Part shown: positions 1 through 7,990 of the stretch, piece by piece
Numbering within the stretch: the stretch's first letter is position 1
Layout of the letters: each line of letters starts with the position of its first letter
Assembly (NCBI RefSeq): GCF_030817535.1
Contig: NZ_JAUSZL010000002.1
Span: 1,674,001-1,738,000, forward strand
DNA from: Streptomyces sp. V3I8
GTDB taxonomy: Bacteria > Actinomycetota > Actinomycetes > Streptomycetales > Streptomycetaceae
Reading direction: 5' to 3'
Length of the DNA stretch: 64,000 bases
Position numbers and translations under genes: made by a program
The notes under the pieces: model-generated
What the model saw: only the letters and a program-made list of their open reading frames with translations
Databases searched by the model: none
What the model was told of the DNA's origin: nothing

Positions 1-97
1 CGTCGGCGCGGGCCACGACCACCTGCCACGGACTGGGTTCCACCTGCGGTGACAGCTTCGGGGTGTCGTCCCTGGGCGGGGACACGGGCTGCGTCAT
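1..97 (-). CDS. Sugar ABC transporter permease, N-terminal fragment
   Basis: Only the first 32 codons lie in the window; the gene continues past the left edge. They begin MTQPVSPPRDD and end ...WQVVVARAD, a cytoplasmic proline-rich leader like those preceding the first membrane helix of ribose/xylose-type permeases. The start codon (95-97) overlaps the stop of the upstream ATPase gene in an ATGA arrangement, so the two are translationally coupled. The permease identity rests on this position directly after a two-domain sugar ATPase; no membrane helix is visible in the part present. It would form the membrane channel of the importer. Confidence 0.6.
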   Translation of the reverse strand, partial: MTQPVSPPRDDTPKLSPQVEPSPWQVVVARAD

Positions 98-1611
98 GAC
101 GCCGGGCTTCCTTCCATGACGAGGTCGAGTACGCGGTGTTCGTCGAGCTCCTGGGCGGGCGCCGTGTGGACGACCCGGCCTTCCCGGAGCACCAGGACGC
201 GGTCGGCGAGGCCGAGGACCTCGGGTACTTCGCTGGAGACCATGAGCACGGCCAGGCCGTCGTCGGCGAGGCGGCGGATGACGGCGTACAGCTCGGCGCG
301 GGCGCCGACGTCGACGCCGCGGGTCGGTTCGTCGAGCAGCAGCACCCGGCAGCCGCGCAGCAGCCAGCGGGCCAGGACCGCCTTCTGCTGGTTGCCGCCG
401 GAGAGCGTGCGGATGAGGGCGGACGGGTTGTCGGGGCGCAGCGACAGCTCGCGGGTCGCCTTGCGCGCCGCGTCCCGTTCGGCGTTCCGGTCCAGCCAAC
501 CGCCGTAACTGAAGCGGGACATGGAGGACACGGAGACGTTGCGGGTGACGGACTCCAGCATCAGCAGGGCCTGTGCCTTGCGCTCCTCGGGGGCGAGCCC
601 GAGGCCGGCGGCGACGGCGGCCCGGACGCTGCCCGGCTTCAGCTGCCTGCCGTCGACGCGGACCTGTCCGGCAGTCGGTCTGCGGGCGCCGTAGATGGTC
701 TCCAGGATCTCGGAGCGGCCGGAGCCGACGAGTCCCGCGAGGCCGACGATCTCGCCGGGGCGCAGGGTGAGGTCGAGTGCCTCGAACTCGCCGTGCCGCG
801 ACAGGCCTTGGACCTCCAGCACCGGCTCGGGCAGGTCCTGGTGCCCCGGTCGCGGCGGGAAGACGTACTCGACGTTGCGGCCCGTCATCAGCGCGACGAC
901 CTCACGGGTGGGCGTCGACTTCGCCGGCAGGCCGTTCGCCACCGCGCGGCCGTCCTTCAGCACCGTGACCCGGTCGCCGATGCGGCGGATCTCCTCCAGG
1001 CGGTGCGAGATGTAGACGACGGCGACGCCCTCGGCGGTGAGGTCCCCGACGATGCGGAAGAGGTTGTCGACCTCGTCCGGGTCGAGGGCCGCGGACGGTT
1101 CGTCCATCACGATGAGGCGGACGTCGTGGGAGAGCGCCCGGGCCATGGAGACGATCTGCTGGTGGGCGGCGGACAGTTCGCCGACCAGCCGGGCGGGATC
1201 GATCTCGGGGTGGCCGAGTCGCTTGAGGAGCGCGGTGGTCGAGGCGCGTGCTTCCTTCCCGCGTACGACGAATCCGGCGGACGTCGGTTCATGGCCGAGG
1301 TAGACGTTCTCGGCCACCGACAGGCCTTCCACCAGGTCGAGTTCCTGGTAGATGGTGGCGATGCCCAGGCGCATGGCGGCGATCGGCGAGCGGAGCGTGA
1401 CCCGCTCGCCGCGCCAGCCGATGCTGCCGTCGTCCGGCTGGTGGGCGCCGGCCAGGACCTTGATGAGCGTGGACTTTCCGGCGCCGTTCTGGCCGAGGAG
1501 GCAGTGCACCTCACCGGGCAGGACGTCGAGGTCGACGCCGTCGAGGGCCCGGACACCGGGGAACGACTTGGTGATGCCGGACATCGTGAGAAGGGGTGGT
1601 TCTGGTGCCAT
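94..1611 (-). CDS. Sugar ABC transporter ATP-binding protein (RbsA/MglA/XylG type)
   Basis: 505 residues with two tandem ATPase domains, the hallmark of the carbohydrate-uptake transporter-2 family that powers import of ribose, galactose, xylose or fructose. Domain 1 has a perfect Walker A (GQNGAGKST, residues 40-48) and Walker B MDEPSAALDP. Domain 2 has the degenerate P-loop GLAGLVGSGRSE usual in this family, the signature LSGGNQQKAVLARWLL and Walker B LLLDEPTRGVDVG. The ATG is preceded by GAGGGGA at good spacing. It sits between a ROK regulator upstream and the permease downstream; no periplasmic-type sugar-binding protein is in the window, so the substrate cannot be read from sequence. Confidence 0.95.
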   Translation of the reverse strand: MAPEPPLLTMSGITKSFPGVRALDGVDLDVLPGEVHCLLGQNGAGKSTLIKVLAGAHQPDDGSIGWRGERVTLRSPIAAMRLGIATIYQELDLVEGLSVAENVYLGHEPTSAGFVVRGKEARASTTALLKRLGHPEIDPARLVGELSAAHQQIVSMARALSHDVRLIVMDEPSAALDPDEVDNLFRIVGDLTAEGVAVVYISHRLEEIRRIGDRVTVLKDGRAVANGLPAKSTPTREVVALMTGRNVEYVFPPRPGHQDLPEPVLEVQGLSRHGEFEALDLTLRPGEIVGLAGLVGSGRSEILETIYGARRPTAGQVRVDGRQLKPGSVRAAVAAGLGLAPEERKAQALLMLESVTRNVSVSSMSRFSYGGWLDRNAERDAARKATRELSLRPDNPSALIRTLSGGNQQKAVLARWLLRGCRVLLLDEPTRGVDVGARAELYAVIRRLADDGLAVLMVSSEVPEVLGLADRVLVLREGRVVHTAPAQELDEHRVLDLVMEGSPAS

Positions 1612-1812
1612 GACGGTTCCCCTCGGCGTGTGGCCGGTCGGCGTGCGGGCCGGTTTCAGGGCAGGGCGGAGTAGAGGCGGGGGCGGAAGCCCGGTGTGCG
1701 GGTGTGAGGTGCCGCAGCGGCCGTGCGGGCAGGTGCGGTGGGGCGGCTCAGGACGGGGTGCTTGCCGGGGCGGGTCGGAGGAGTGGCGTGGGTGCGGCTG
1801 CGGAGGCGGGCG

Positions 1813-3003
1813 TCACGCGGGTGAGAACAGGTGGTCGCTGATGAGCCGGGCCGCGCCGATGACTCCGGCGGTGGGACCCAACTCCCCCAGCACGATGGGG
1901 AGGTTGCCGGTCGCGAGGGGCAGCGACTGGCGGTAGACCTGGGTGCGGATCGCGGCGAGCAGGGTGTGGCCGAGGCCGGTCACCCCGCCGCCGATCACCA
2001 CCAGGCCCGGGTTGAAGAAGCTGACGAGTCCGGCGATGACCTGGCCGGTACGGGTGCCGCCCTCGCGGATCAGGTCGAGCGCGGTGGCGTCACCCGCGGC
2101 AGCGGCGGCGGCGACGTCGACGGCGCTCAGGGCGCCCGCCGCCTCCAGTCGTGCCGCGAGTTCCTGGGAAAGCCCCTGGTGGGCGGCGTCCGTGGCGTCG
2201 CGGGCCAGCGCGGCCCCGCTGAAGTGGGCCTCCAGGCAGCCCCGGTTGCCGCACGCGCACGGGCGGCCGTCCGGCACGGCCTGGATGTGGCCGATGTCGC
2301 CCGCGCTGCCCGTCGTACCGCGGTAGACCTCACCGCCGACGACGATCCCGCAGCCGATACCGGTGCCGATCTTGACGCAGAGGAAGTCGCCCACGGAGCG
2401 GGCCACGCCCGCGTGCTGCTCCCCCATCGCCATCAGGTTCACGTCGTTGTCGACCATGACGGGGCAGCCGAGGTCCTGGCTCAGCGCCTCGCGCACCGGG
2501 AACCCGTCCCAGCCCGGCATGATCGGCGGGGCGACCGGGACGCCCTCGGGGAAGCGGACCGGTCCGGGTACCCCGATGCCGGCGCCGTCGAAACCCTCCG
2601 CGAGCCCGGATGCCTTCAGTTTCGCGGCCATGGCGAGTACTTGCTCGAAGACCGCGACGGGTCCCTCGCGTACGTCCATGGGCTGGTTGATGTGTCCCAG
2701 CACCTCCAGCTCGGCGTTGGTGACGGCGACGTCTATCGAGGTGGCCCCGATGTCGACGCCCAGGAAGCGCAGCGCGGGAGCGAGCCGGATGTTGTGGGAC
2801 CGGCGCCCGCCGCGCGAGGCGGCGAGGCCGTCGGCCACCACGAGGCCCGTCTCCAGGAGCCGTTCGACCTCCACGGCCAGCTTGGACCGCGAGAGGTCCA
2901 CCTGGTCCCCCAGCTGCGCCCGTGAGTTGGGGCCGCCGTCACGCAGCAGTGTGAGCAGCCGCGCCTGATGGGCGTTCCCAGGTCGCGCAGTCATACGTCT
3001 CAC
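1813..3003 (-). CDS. ROK-family transcriptional regulator
   Basis: 396 residues. The N-terminus (about 10-75) is a MarR-like winged helix-turn-helix (LGDQVDLSRSKLAVEVERLL), followed by a ROK sugar-kinase fold with the phosphate loop LGVDIGATS (81-89) and the zinc-binding signature CACGNRGCLE (C249, C251, C256, with H239 upstream). ROK proteins with a HTH are sugar-responsive repressors or activators rather than kinases. The GTG at 3003 is chosen because GGGGAGG lies five bases before it; an ATG at 2994 is the alternative but is badly spaced. It is transcribed toward the sugar ABC genes 201 bp downstream and is their likely regulator (inference). Confidence 0.93.
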   Translation of the reverse strand: MRRMTARPGNAHQARLLTLLRDGGPNSRAQLGDQVDLSRSKLAVEVERLLETGLVVADGLAASRGGRRSHNIRLAPALRFLGVDIGATSIDVAVTNAELEVLGHINQPMDVREGPVAVFEQVLAMAAKLKASGLAEGFDGAGIGVPGPVRFPEGVPVAPPIMPGWDGFPVREALSQDLGCPVMVDNDVNLMAMGEQHAGVARSVGDFLCVKIGTGIGCGIVVGGEVYRGTTGSAGDIGHIQAVPDGRPCACGNRGCLEAHFSGAALARDATDAAHQGLSQELAARLEAAGALSAVDVAAAAAAGDATALDLIREGGTRTGQVIAGLVSFFNPGLVVIGGGVTGLGHTLLAAIRTQVYRQSLPLATGNLPIVLGELGPTAGVIGAARLISDHLFSPA

Positions 3004-3201
3004 GAGCCCCTCCCCGCCTCATCGGCACCGCTGTCGTTGCTTTCGAGGGGAACGTAGCAGTGGCTGCCGAACCTGGGAAGAAGTTGCGCAGGATTTACCC
3101 ACGACTTTTTCCACTGAGAGGACAAAGGAAGGTGCGGCGGCGCCTTGGGCGGGCGGGGCCCGCCCGGCCGTCCGGTTCGCCGTCCGCGGGTGCGTCGTGG
3201 C

Positions 3202-3232
3202 GGGCCGCGCGGTTCCCCGCGCCCCTTCGGGG
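3202..3232 (-). repeat. Dispersed intergenic repeat, copy 1
   Basis: A copy of the family with core GGGGCGCGGGGAACTGCGCG, here with one base changed (AACCGCGCG), on the minus strand just after the end of the GntR gene. See the family entry in findings. Confidence 0.6.
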
Positions 3233-3234
3233 GC

Positions 3235-3912
3235 TCAGTCGCGGGGGCGGGCGTGGTACGTCGCGCGGGTGTGCTCCGTGTGGGCGCGCATGACCTCGGT
3301 CGCGCGCTGTTCGTCGCGCGCCGAGATCGCAGCGATCAGGTCGCGGTGCTCGATCCAGGACTGCCGGCCGCGCTGCCGGGCGACCGGTGTGTAGTACCAG
3401 CGCACGCGCCGGTCGACCTGCGCGGCCAGCTCGGCCAGGACCGTGTTGCCCGCGAGCTCCATGACCTTGGCGTGGAAGCGGGCGTTGGTCGCGACCGCGG
3501 CGTCCACGTCGTCGGCGCCGACCGCCTCCTCGCCCCGGGCGCACAGCTCCTCCAGGACGGCGATGCCCGAGGTGCCCGTGTTGGCCGCCGCGAGCCGGGC
3601 GGCCTCGGCCTCCAGGAGCGTGCGCACGGTGAGGAGCTGGTCCGCCTCCGCCTCGGTCGGCTCGTGCACGAACGCGCCCTGCGCGGGCCGCAGATCGACC
3701 CAGCCTTCGGTGTTCAGCCGCTGCAGTGCCTCGCGCACGGGCTGCCGGGAGACGCCGAGGTGCCCGGCCAGTTCGCTCTCGACGAGGTGCTGGCCGGGCT
3801 GGAGGGACCGCGTGGTGATCAGTTCGAGCAGGGCCTCGTAGACGCGGTCCCTGAGCGGGCCCGGCCGTTCGAGCTTCGGCACCGACCCCTGCGGCAGTCC
3901 GGTCGACAACAT
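3235..3912 (-). CDS. GntR-family regulator, FadR/FCD subfamily
   Basis: 225 residues. N-terminal winged helix (PLRDRVYEALLELITT... then VSRQPVREALQRLNTEGWV) with the wing ending RPAQGAFV, and a C-terminal all-helical FCD ligand domain containing the metal-site histidines of the family (NARFHAKVMEL, IEHRDLIAAI, MRAHTEHTR). FCD regulators bind small organic acids. The start at 3912 is chosen because AGGAGGGGG lies upstream; a longer frame reaches 4008 but has no ribosome site. Two tandem GTCTAC elements lie 75 bp upstream, matching the FadR-type operator (GTM-N0-1-KAC) recalled from the literature, so autoregulation is likely. It probably controls the neighbouring organic-acid/formate genes. 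Confidence 0.93.
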   Translation of the reverse strand: MLSTGLPQGSVPKLERPGPLRDRVYEALLELITTRSLQPGQHLVESELAGHLGVSRQPVREALQRLNTEGWVDLRPAQGAFVHEPTEAEADQLLTVRTLLEAEAARLAAANTGTSGIAVLEELCARGEEAVGADDVDAAVATNARFHAKVMELAGNTVLAELAAQVDRRVRWYYTPVARQRGRQSWIEHRDLIAAISARDEQRATEVMRAHTEHTRATYHARPRD

Positions 3913-3986
3913 CGCGGTCCCCCTCCTGGGCGGCGGCTCGCGCACCGGCGGCACGGCGGCCTGACAGCCAGTATCAATTGTCTTTC

Positions 3987-3999
3987 GTCTACAGTCTAC
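3987..3999. promoter_or_regulatory. Candidate GntR(FadR) operator, tandem GTCTAC
   Basis: GTCTAC at 3987-3992 and again at 3994-3999, a 7-bp direct repeat in the gap between fabH and gntR. Each fits the FadR-subfamily operator core GTM-KAC on the minus strand. The same motif occurs before the formate dehydrogenase genes at 6898-6917. Confidence 0.5.
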
Positions 4000-4059
4000 G
4001 GCGCACAATGGCCAGGCCGAGGGGGCGTCGACCTCGTCACACTTCGTCGAAACCGCAGG

Positions 4060-4998
4060 TCATGGGCAGTGGATGACCTGCCCCGCGTACGACAGGTTTC
4101 CGCCGAAGCCGAAGAGGAGCACGCGGTCGCCGGCGGTGATCTCGCCGCGTTCGACGAGCTTGGACAGGGCGATCGGGATGCTCGCGGCGGAGGTGTTGCC
4201 GGACTCGACGACATCGCGGGCGACGACGGCGTTCACGGCGCCGATCTTCTCGGCGAGGGGCTCGATGATCCGCAGGTTCGCCTGGTGCAGCACGACGGCG
4301 GCGAGGTCCTCGGGCGCGAGCCCGGCCCGCTCGCAGGCCTTGCGGGCGATGGCGGGCAGCTTGGTGGTGGCCCACCGGTAGACGCTCTGGCCCTCCTGGG
4401 CGAACCGCGCGGGGGTGCCCTCGATGCGTACCGCGTTCCCCATCCCGGGCACCGAACCCCAGAGCACGGGCCCGATGGCACTCTCCTCGGCCGCCTCGAC
4501 GACCGCGGCCCCCGCGCCGTCCCCGACGAGCACGCAGGTCGTACGGTCCGTCCAGTCGGCCACGTCGGACATCTTGTCGGCGCCGATCACCAGGACCCGG
4601 GTCGCGCCACCGGCCCGTACGGCGTGGTCGGCGGTGGCCAGCGCGTGGGTGAAGCCCGCGCAGACCACGTTGAGGTCCATGACGGCCGGCGACGGGATGC
4701 CGAGGCGGGCGGCGACCCGGGCGGCCATGTTGGGCGAGCGGTCGACGGCGGTGGAGGTGGCCACCAGGACGAGGTCGATGTCCTCGGGGGTGAGGCCCGC
4801 GGCCGCCAGGGCCTTGGCGGCGGCGTGCGCGGCCAGCTCGTCGACGGGTTCGTCGGGTCCGGCGATGTGGCGCGTACGGATGCCCACCCGGCTCGTGATC
4901 CACTCGTCGCTGGTGTCGACCAGCTCCGCCAGGTCCTCGTTGGTGAGGACCCTGGCGGGCTGGTAGTGGCCGACGGCGGTGATACGTGAGCCGTTCAT
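4060..4998 (-). CDS. fabH: 3-oxoacyl-ACP synthase III (FabH-like)
   Basis: 312 residues, normal FabH length, with the complete Cys-His-Asn triad: C113 in LNVVCAGFTHAL, H238 in VVLHQANLRII and N268 in ESGNTSAASIP; the C-terminal GFGGNLSYAGQVI glycine loop is also present. FabH condenses an acyl-CoA with malonyl-ACP to start fatty acid synthesis in the cytoplasm. AGGGGGA before the ATG supports the start. It is not next to fabD, acpP or fabF, so it is probably a second, accessory starter enzyme rather than the housekeeping copy (inference). The link to the surrounding formate/oxalate genes is unclear. Confidence 0.92.
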   Translation of the reverse strand: MNGSRITAVGHYQPARVLTNEDLAELVDTSDEWITSRVGIRTRHIAGPDEPVDELAAHAAAKALAAAGLTPEDIDLVLVATSTAVDRSPNMAARVAARLGIPSPAVMDLNVVCAGFTHALATADHAVRAGGATRVLVIGADKMSDVADWTDRTTCVLVGDGAGAAVVEAAEESAIGPVLWGSVPGMGNAVRIEGTPARFAQEGQSVYRWATTKLPAIARKACERAGLAPEDLAAVVLHQANLRIIEPLAEKIGAVNAVVARDVVESGNTSAASIPIALSKLVERGEITAGDRVLLFGFGGNLSYAGQVIHCP

Positions 4999-5123
4999 GG
5001 GCGGTCCCCCTGGTTGCCTGGGTAGCGGGACTCACCAGTCTGTGCAGATACCCACGGGTACGGGGACACGTAAAGTCACAGGAATGGCGGTTCACCCTTG
5101 TCGGCTTCCGTCAGGCCTTCGGA

Positions 5124-5156
5124 CGCCCGAACACCTACCCTGCGGGCGTTCGGGCG
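5124..5156 (-). terminator. Stem-loop downstream of the MFS pair
   Basis: Nine-base arms CGCCCGAAC (5124-5132) and GTTCGGGCG (5148-5156) around a 15-base loop, 13 bp past the stop of the small MFS gene. No T-tract, as usual in this GC range. Confidence 0.45.
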
Positions 5157-5168
5157 GCCGCGGCGCGA

Positions 5169-5330
5169 TCACCCCGTGAACAGCTGGGTGGCTTTGCGCA
5201 CGAGTTCGTACAGACCATAGGCCAGCGGAGCACCCACCCAGACCCAGGCGAACACGATCAAAGGGCGGCGGTCGGGCACCGGCCCGTCCGGCAGGGCACT
5301 GTCAGGCGGACTGCTGTCCTTCGTGGACAT
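5169..5330 (-). CDS. MFS transporter small subunit, 53 aa
   Basis: A 53-codon gene that overlaps the 3' end of the oxlT-like gene by 29 bp. The product begins MSTKDSSPPDSALPDG, a hydrophilic leader, and then has one membrane helix (PLIVFAWVWVGAPLAYGLY) followed by a short basic tail ending KATQLFTG. Very short one-helix proteins of this shape accompany OFA-family (oxalate/formate antiporter) MFS carriers in actinomycetes, where annotation calls them the transporter small subunit. The overlap suggests translational coupling and fixed stoichiometry with the carrier. Function beyond association with the carrier is inferred. Confidence 0.75.
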   Translation of the reverse strand: MSTKDSSPPDSALPDGPVPDRRPLIVFAWVWVGAPLAYGLYELVRKATQLFTG

Positions 5331-6633
5331 CGGCGGCCTCCTTCCGGGCGGGGACGTGATGGCGGGCGTCGACGGGCCGGACGAGTTCGTTGGCGACGAA
5401 GCCGACCGCGAGCAGGCCGATCATGATGACCAGTGACAGTCCGTACAGGGACGCCCCGGACTTCCCGGCCTCCTCCTGCCGGTCCGCGATCCAGTTGACG
5501 ATCAGGGGGCCGAGGACCCCGGCCGTGGACCAGGCGGTGAGCAGCCGTCCGTGGATGGCGCCGACCTGGTAGGTGCCGAAGAGGTCCTTCAGGTAGGCGG
5601 GGACGGTCGCGAAGCCGCCTCCGTAGAAGGAGAGGATCACCAGCGCGGCGATGATGAACACCGGCTTGGAGGAGTCCCCGACCCAGGCGATGAGCGCGTA
5701 CATCAGCGCGCCGACGCCCAGGTAGACGCGGTAGATGTTCTTGCGCCCGATCAGGTCGGACGTGGAGGACCAGCCGATGCGGCCCGCCATGTTGGCGGCC
5801 GAGAGCAGCGCGACGAAGCCGGCCGCCGCCGACACCGTGACGGGTGCCGAGGTGTCCGCGAAGAAGTCCGTGATCATCGGTGCGGCCTTCTCCAGGATGC
5901 CGATGCCCGCGGTCACGTTCATGCAGAGCACGATCCACAGGAGCCAGAACTGCGGGGTGCGCACGGCGCTGTTCGCGGAGACCTGCACACCCTCCAGCGG
6001 GGCCGGGGTGCCGTCGGCCGCGGTCTTCGCGGGCCGCGGGACGCGCACCAGCAGCACACCGAGCGACATGAAGACGGCGTACGTCAGTCCGTGCACGAGG
6101 AAGGCCAGCGCGATGCCCGAGCTGTCCGAGCCGAAGGAGTCGAGCATCTGCGCGGACCACGGCGAGGCGATCAGCGCGCCGCCGCCGAAGCCCATGATGG
6201 CGATGCCGGTGGCCATGCCGGGCCGGTCCGGGAACCACTTGATGAGCGTGGAGACGGGCGAGATGTACCCGATGCCGAGGCCGATGCCGCCCACGAAGCC
6301 GTAGCCGAACACGATCAGCCAGTACTGCTCGGTGGCGGCGCCGAGGGCGGCGAGCAGGAAGCCCGAGGAGAAGCAGACCAGGGCGACCGTCATCGCCCAG
6401 CGCGGCCCGTTGCGCTCCACCAGCGTGCCGCCGAACGCGGCGGACAGGCCGAGCATCACGATGCCGAGCTGGAAGGGCAACGCGCTCTGGGTGCCGCTGA
6501 GGTCGAGCGCGGACTCCAGGGACGGTTTGAACACGGACCAGGCGTACGCCTGGCCGATGGAGAGGTGGACCGACAGGGCCGCGGGCGGGACCAGCCAGCG
6601 GCTCCAGCCCGGTGGGGCTATGGGGGGACTCAT
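5302..6633 (-). CDS. OFA-family MFS transporter (oxalate:formate antiporter-like)
   Basis: 443 residues with about twelve hydrophobic segments and the OFA-family N-terminus (LSIGQAYAWSVFKPSLE), a GPRWAM loop between helices 2 and 3, and a long central loop (about 205-230). Family members exchange oxalate and formate or take up related monocarboxylates across the membrane. The start at 6633 begins MSPPIAPPGWSRW; the frame stays open upstream to 6936 but that part reads as non-coding. No good ribosome site precedes 6633. Its place opposite a formate dehydrogenase operon, plus a small subunit downstream, supports a formate/oxalate substrate, though neither oxalyl-CoA decarboxylase nor formyl-CoA transferase is in the window. 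Confidence 0.88.
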   Translation of the reverse strand: MSPPIAPPGWSRWLVPPAALSVHLSIGQAYAWSVFKPSLESALDLSGTQSALPFQLGIVMLGLSAAFGGTLVERNGPRWAMTVALVCFSSGFLLAALGAATEQYWLIVFGYGFVGGIGLGIGYISPVSTLIKWFPDRPGMATGIAIMGFGGGALIASPWSAQMLDSFGSDSSGIALAFLVHGLTYAVFMSLGVLLVRVPRPAKTAADGTPAPLEGVQVSANSAVRTPQFWLLWIVLCMNVTAGIGILEKAAPMITDFFADTSAPVTVSAAAGFVALLSAANMAGRIGWSSTSDLIGRKNIYRVYLGVGALMYALIAWVGDSSKPVFIIAALVILSFYGGGFATVPAYLKDLFGTYQVGAIHGRLLTAWSTAGVLGPLIVNWIADRQEEAGKSGASLYGLSLVIMIGLLAVGFVANELVRPVDARHHVPARKEAADVHEGQQSA

Positions 6634-6703
6634 GATCCGGACGATAGGAAGCGGTGGTCCGGTTGGGAAGGCGGGCCACCCCGACTCGTCGACCGTATGC
6701 GGT

Positions 6704-6752
6704 GAACGGTATGCGGGGTGCGGTGAACGGTCGTTTCCGGCCGACGAACGGT
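6704..6752. promoter_or_regulatory. Three GAACGGT direct repeats at 21-bp spacing
   Basis: GAACGGT starts at 6704, 6725 and 6746, exactly 21 bp apart; the first two are part of a longer repeat TGCGGTGAACGGT. The array lies 70-120 bp upstream of the oxlT-like start, between it and the dehydrogenase operon. Spacing of two helical turns suggests binding of an oligomeric activator on one DNA face. Confidence 0.45.
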
Positions 6753-6897
6753 ATCCGCGGCCGAACTGCGCACCTGTACCGGGGGTGTTCGGAAGGCGAC
6801 CCTCAGCGAGTTCCGGGCCGGCGCCGGCGGAACTGCGGCCCGGCGGCCCGCACGTTCCAGGTGCTGCGCGAACCCTTGCTGCCCCAACTCCCATACT

Positions 6898-6917
6898 GTA
6901 GACAATATTCAGTCGAC
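6898..6917. promoter_or_regulatory. Candidate GntR(FadR) operators GTAGAC and GTCGAC
   Basis: GTAGAC (6898-6903, inside ACTGTAGACAAT) and GTCGAC (6912-6917), 14 bp apart, lie in the divergent region about 70 bp before the reductase start. Both match the FadR-subfamily core GTM-KAC and the first shares ACTGTAGAC with the site before gntR. Confidence 0.5.
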
Positions 6918-6983
6918 ACAGTTCGCCATGGTTCAACGCTGCTCAGCGTCTCCTCGGTACCCTCGACCGAACGGAGCCCTCAA

Positions 6984-7955
6984 GTGAAGGTCGCAGTTCT
7001 CGGCGCCGGTGCGATCGGCGCCTACGTCGGAGCCGCGCTGCACCGCGCGGGTGCCGATGTGCACCTCATCGCCCGTGGACCGCATCTCGCGGCCATGAGG
7101 CAGCACGGAGTGCGCGTGCTCAGTCCGCGCGGTGACTTCACCGCCCGGACCCACGCCACCGACGACCCGGCCGAGGTCGGCCCGGTCGACTTCGTCCTCC
7201 TGGGCCTGAAGGCCAACTCGTACGCGGCGTGCGGGCCGCTCATCGAGCCCCTGCTCCACGACGGCACCGCGGTGATCGCCGCCCAGAACGGCATCCCCTG
7301 GTGGTACTTCCACCGGCACGGCGGCCCGCACGACGGCCACCGCGTCGAGAGCGTGGACCCCGGCGGCGCGGTCAGTGCGGTGATCGCGCCCTCCCGGGCC
7401 ATCGGCTGCGTCGTCTACGCGGCCACCGAGCTGGCGGGACCGGGAGTGGTCCGCCACCTCGAAGGCACCCGGTTCTCCATCGGCGAGCCCGACCGGACGG
7501 TCTCGGCGCGCTGCACCGCGTTCGGCGGGGCCATGGTGGCCGGCGGGCTCAAGTGCCCGGTGGAGACGGACCTGCGCAACGACATCTGGCTCAAGCTGCT
7601 CGGCAACATCTCCTTCAACCCCATCAGCGCCCTGGCCCGCGCCACCATGCGGCAGATGTGCCTGCACGGCGGCACCCGCCGGGTCATCGAGATCATGATG
7701 ACCGAGACGCTCGCGGTCGCCGAGGCCCTGGGCTGCCGGGTGGGCGTCTCCATCGAGCGGCGCCTGGCCGGCGCGGAGCGTGTCGGCGACCACCGCACCT
7801 CCACGCTCCAGGACCTGGAGCGCGGCAAACCGCTCGAACTCGACGTGCTGCTCGCCGCCGTCGTCGAACTCGCGGAGATCACCGACGTCCCGGTGCCCAC
7901 GCTCCGCACCGTCCACGCCATCTCGGACCTGCTCGCCCTGAGGACCGCCGCATGA
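6984..7955 (+). CDS. 2-dehydropantoate 2-reductase-family protein (ApbA/PanE-like)
   Basis: 323 residues. N-terminal Rossmann fold with the NADP loop VAVLGAGAIGAYVGAAL, the VDFVLLGLKANS strand, and a C-terminal helical domain with the catalytic-lysine region (GGLKCPVETDLRNDIWLKLLGNISFNPI) typical of ketopantoate reductases. PanE reduces ketopantoate to pantoate in coenzyme A synthesis, but many paralogues act on other 2-keto acids. The GTG start at 6984 has GGAG nine bases upstream. As the first gene of the formate dehydrogenase operon and not near pan genes, it more likely acts on a small keto acid linked to that pathway (inference). Confidence 0.85.
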   Translation: MKVAVLGAGAIGAYVGAALHRAGADVHLIARGPHLAAMRQHGVRVLSPRGDFTARTHATDDPAEVGPVDFVLLGLKANSYAACGPLIEPLLHDGTAVIAAQNGIPWWYFHRHGGPHDGHRVESVDPGGAVSAVIAPSRAIGCVVYAATELAGPGVVRHLEGTRFSIGEPDRTVSARCTAFGGAMVAGGLKCPVETDLRNDIWLKLLGNISFNPISALARATMRQMCLHGGTRRVIEIMMTETLAVAEALGCRVGVSIERRLAGAERVGDHRTSTLQDLERGKPLELDVLLAAVVELAEITDVPVPTLRTVHAISDLLALRTAA

Positions 7956-7990
7956 GGAGCACCATGCAGAATCTGAGGAACGCAGCATGA
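7952..7990 (+). other. 12-codon bridging ORF
   Basis: A 12-codon frame (MRSTMQNLRNAA) whose ATG overlaps the reductase stop (ATGA at 7952-7955) and whose TGA overlaps the start of the dehydrogenase gene (ATGA at 7987-7990). It holds AGGAG and GAGGAAC ribosome-site-like runs. It may simply carry the downstream ribosome site, or may keep ribosomes loaded between the two genes. Confidence 0.35.

Noticed and set aside
136..1674. A 512-codon plus-strand frame opposite the ABC ATPase
   Set aside because: Antisense shadow of a gene with intact Walker and signature motifs; composition is not protein-like.
94..3003. Assigning the ABC/ROK genes to xylose (rok7B7-xylFGH type)
   Set aside because: No sugar-binding protein gene is visible and gene order differs; the sugar cannot be named from the sequence present.
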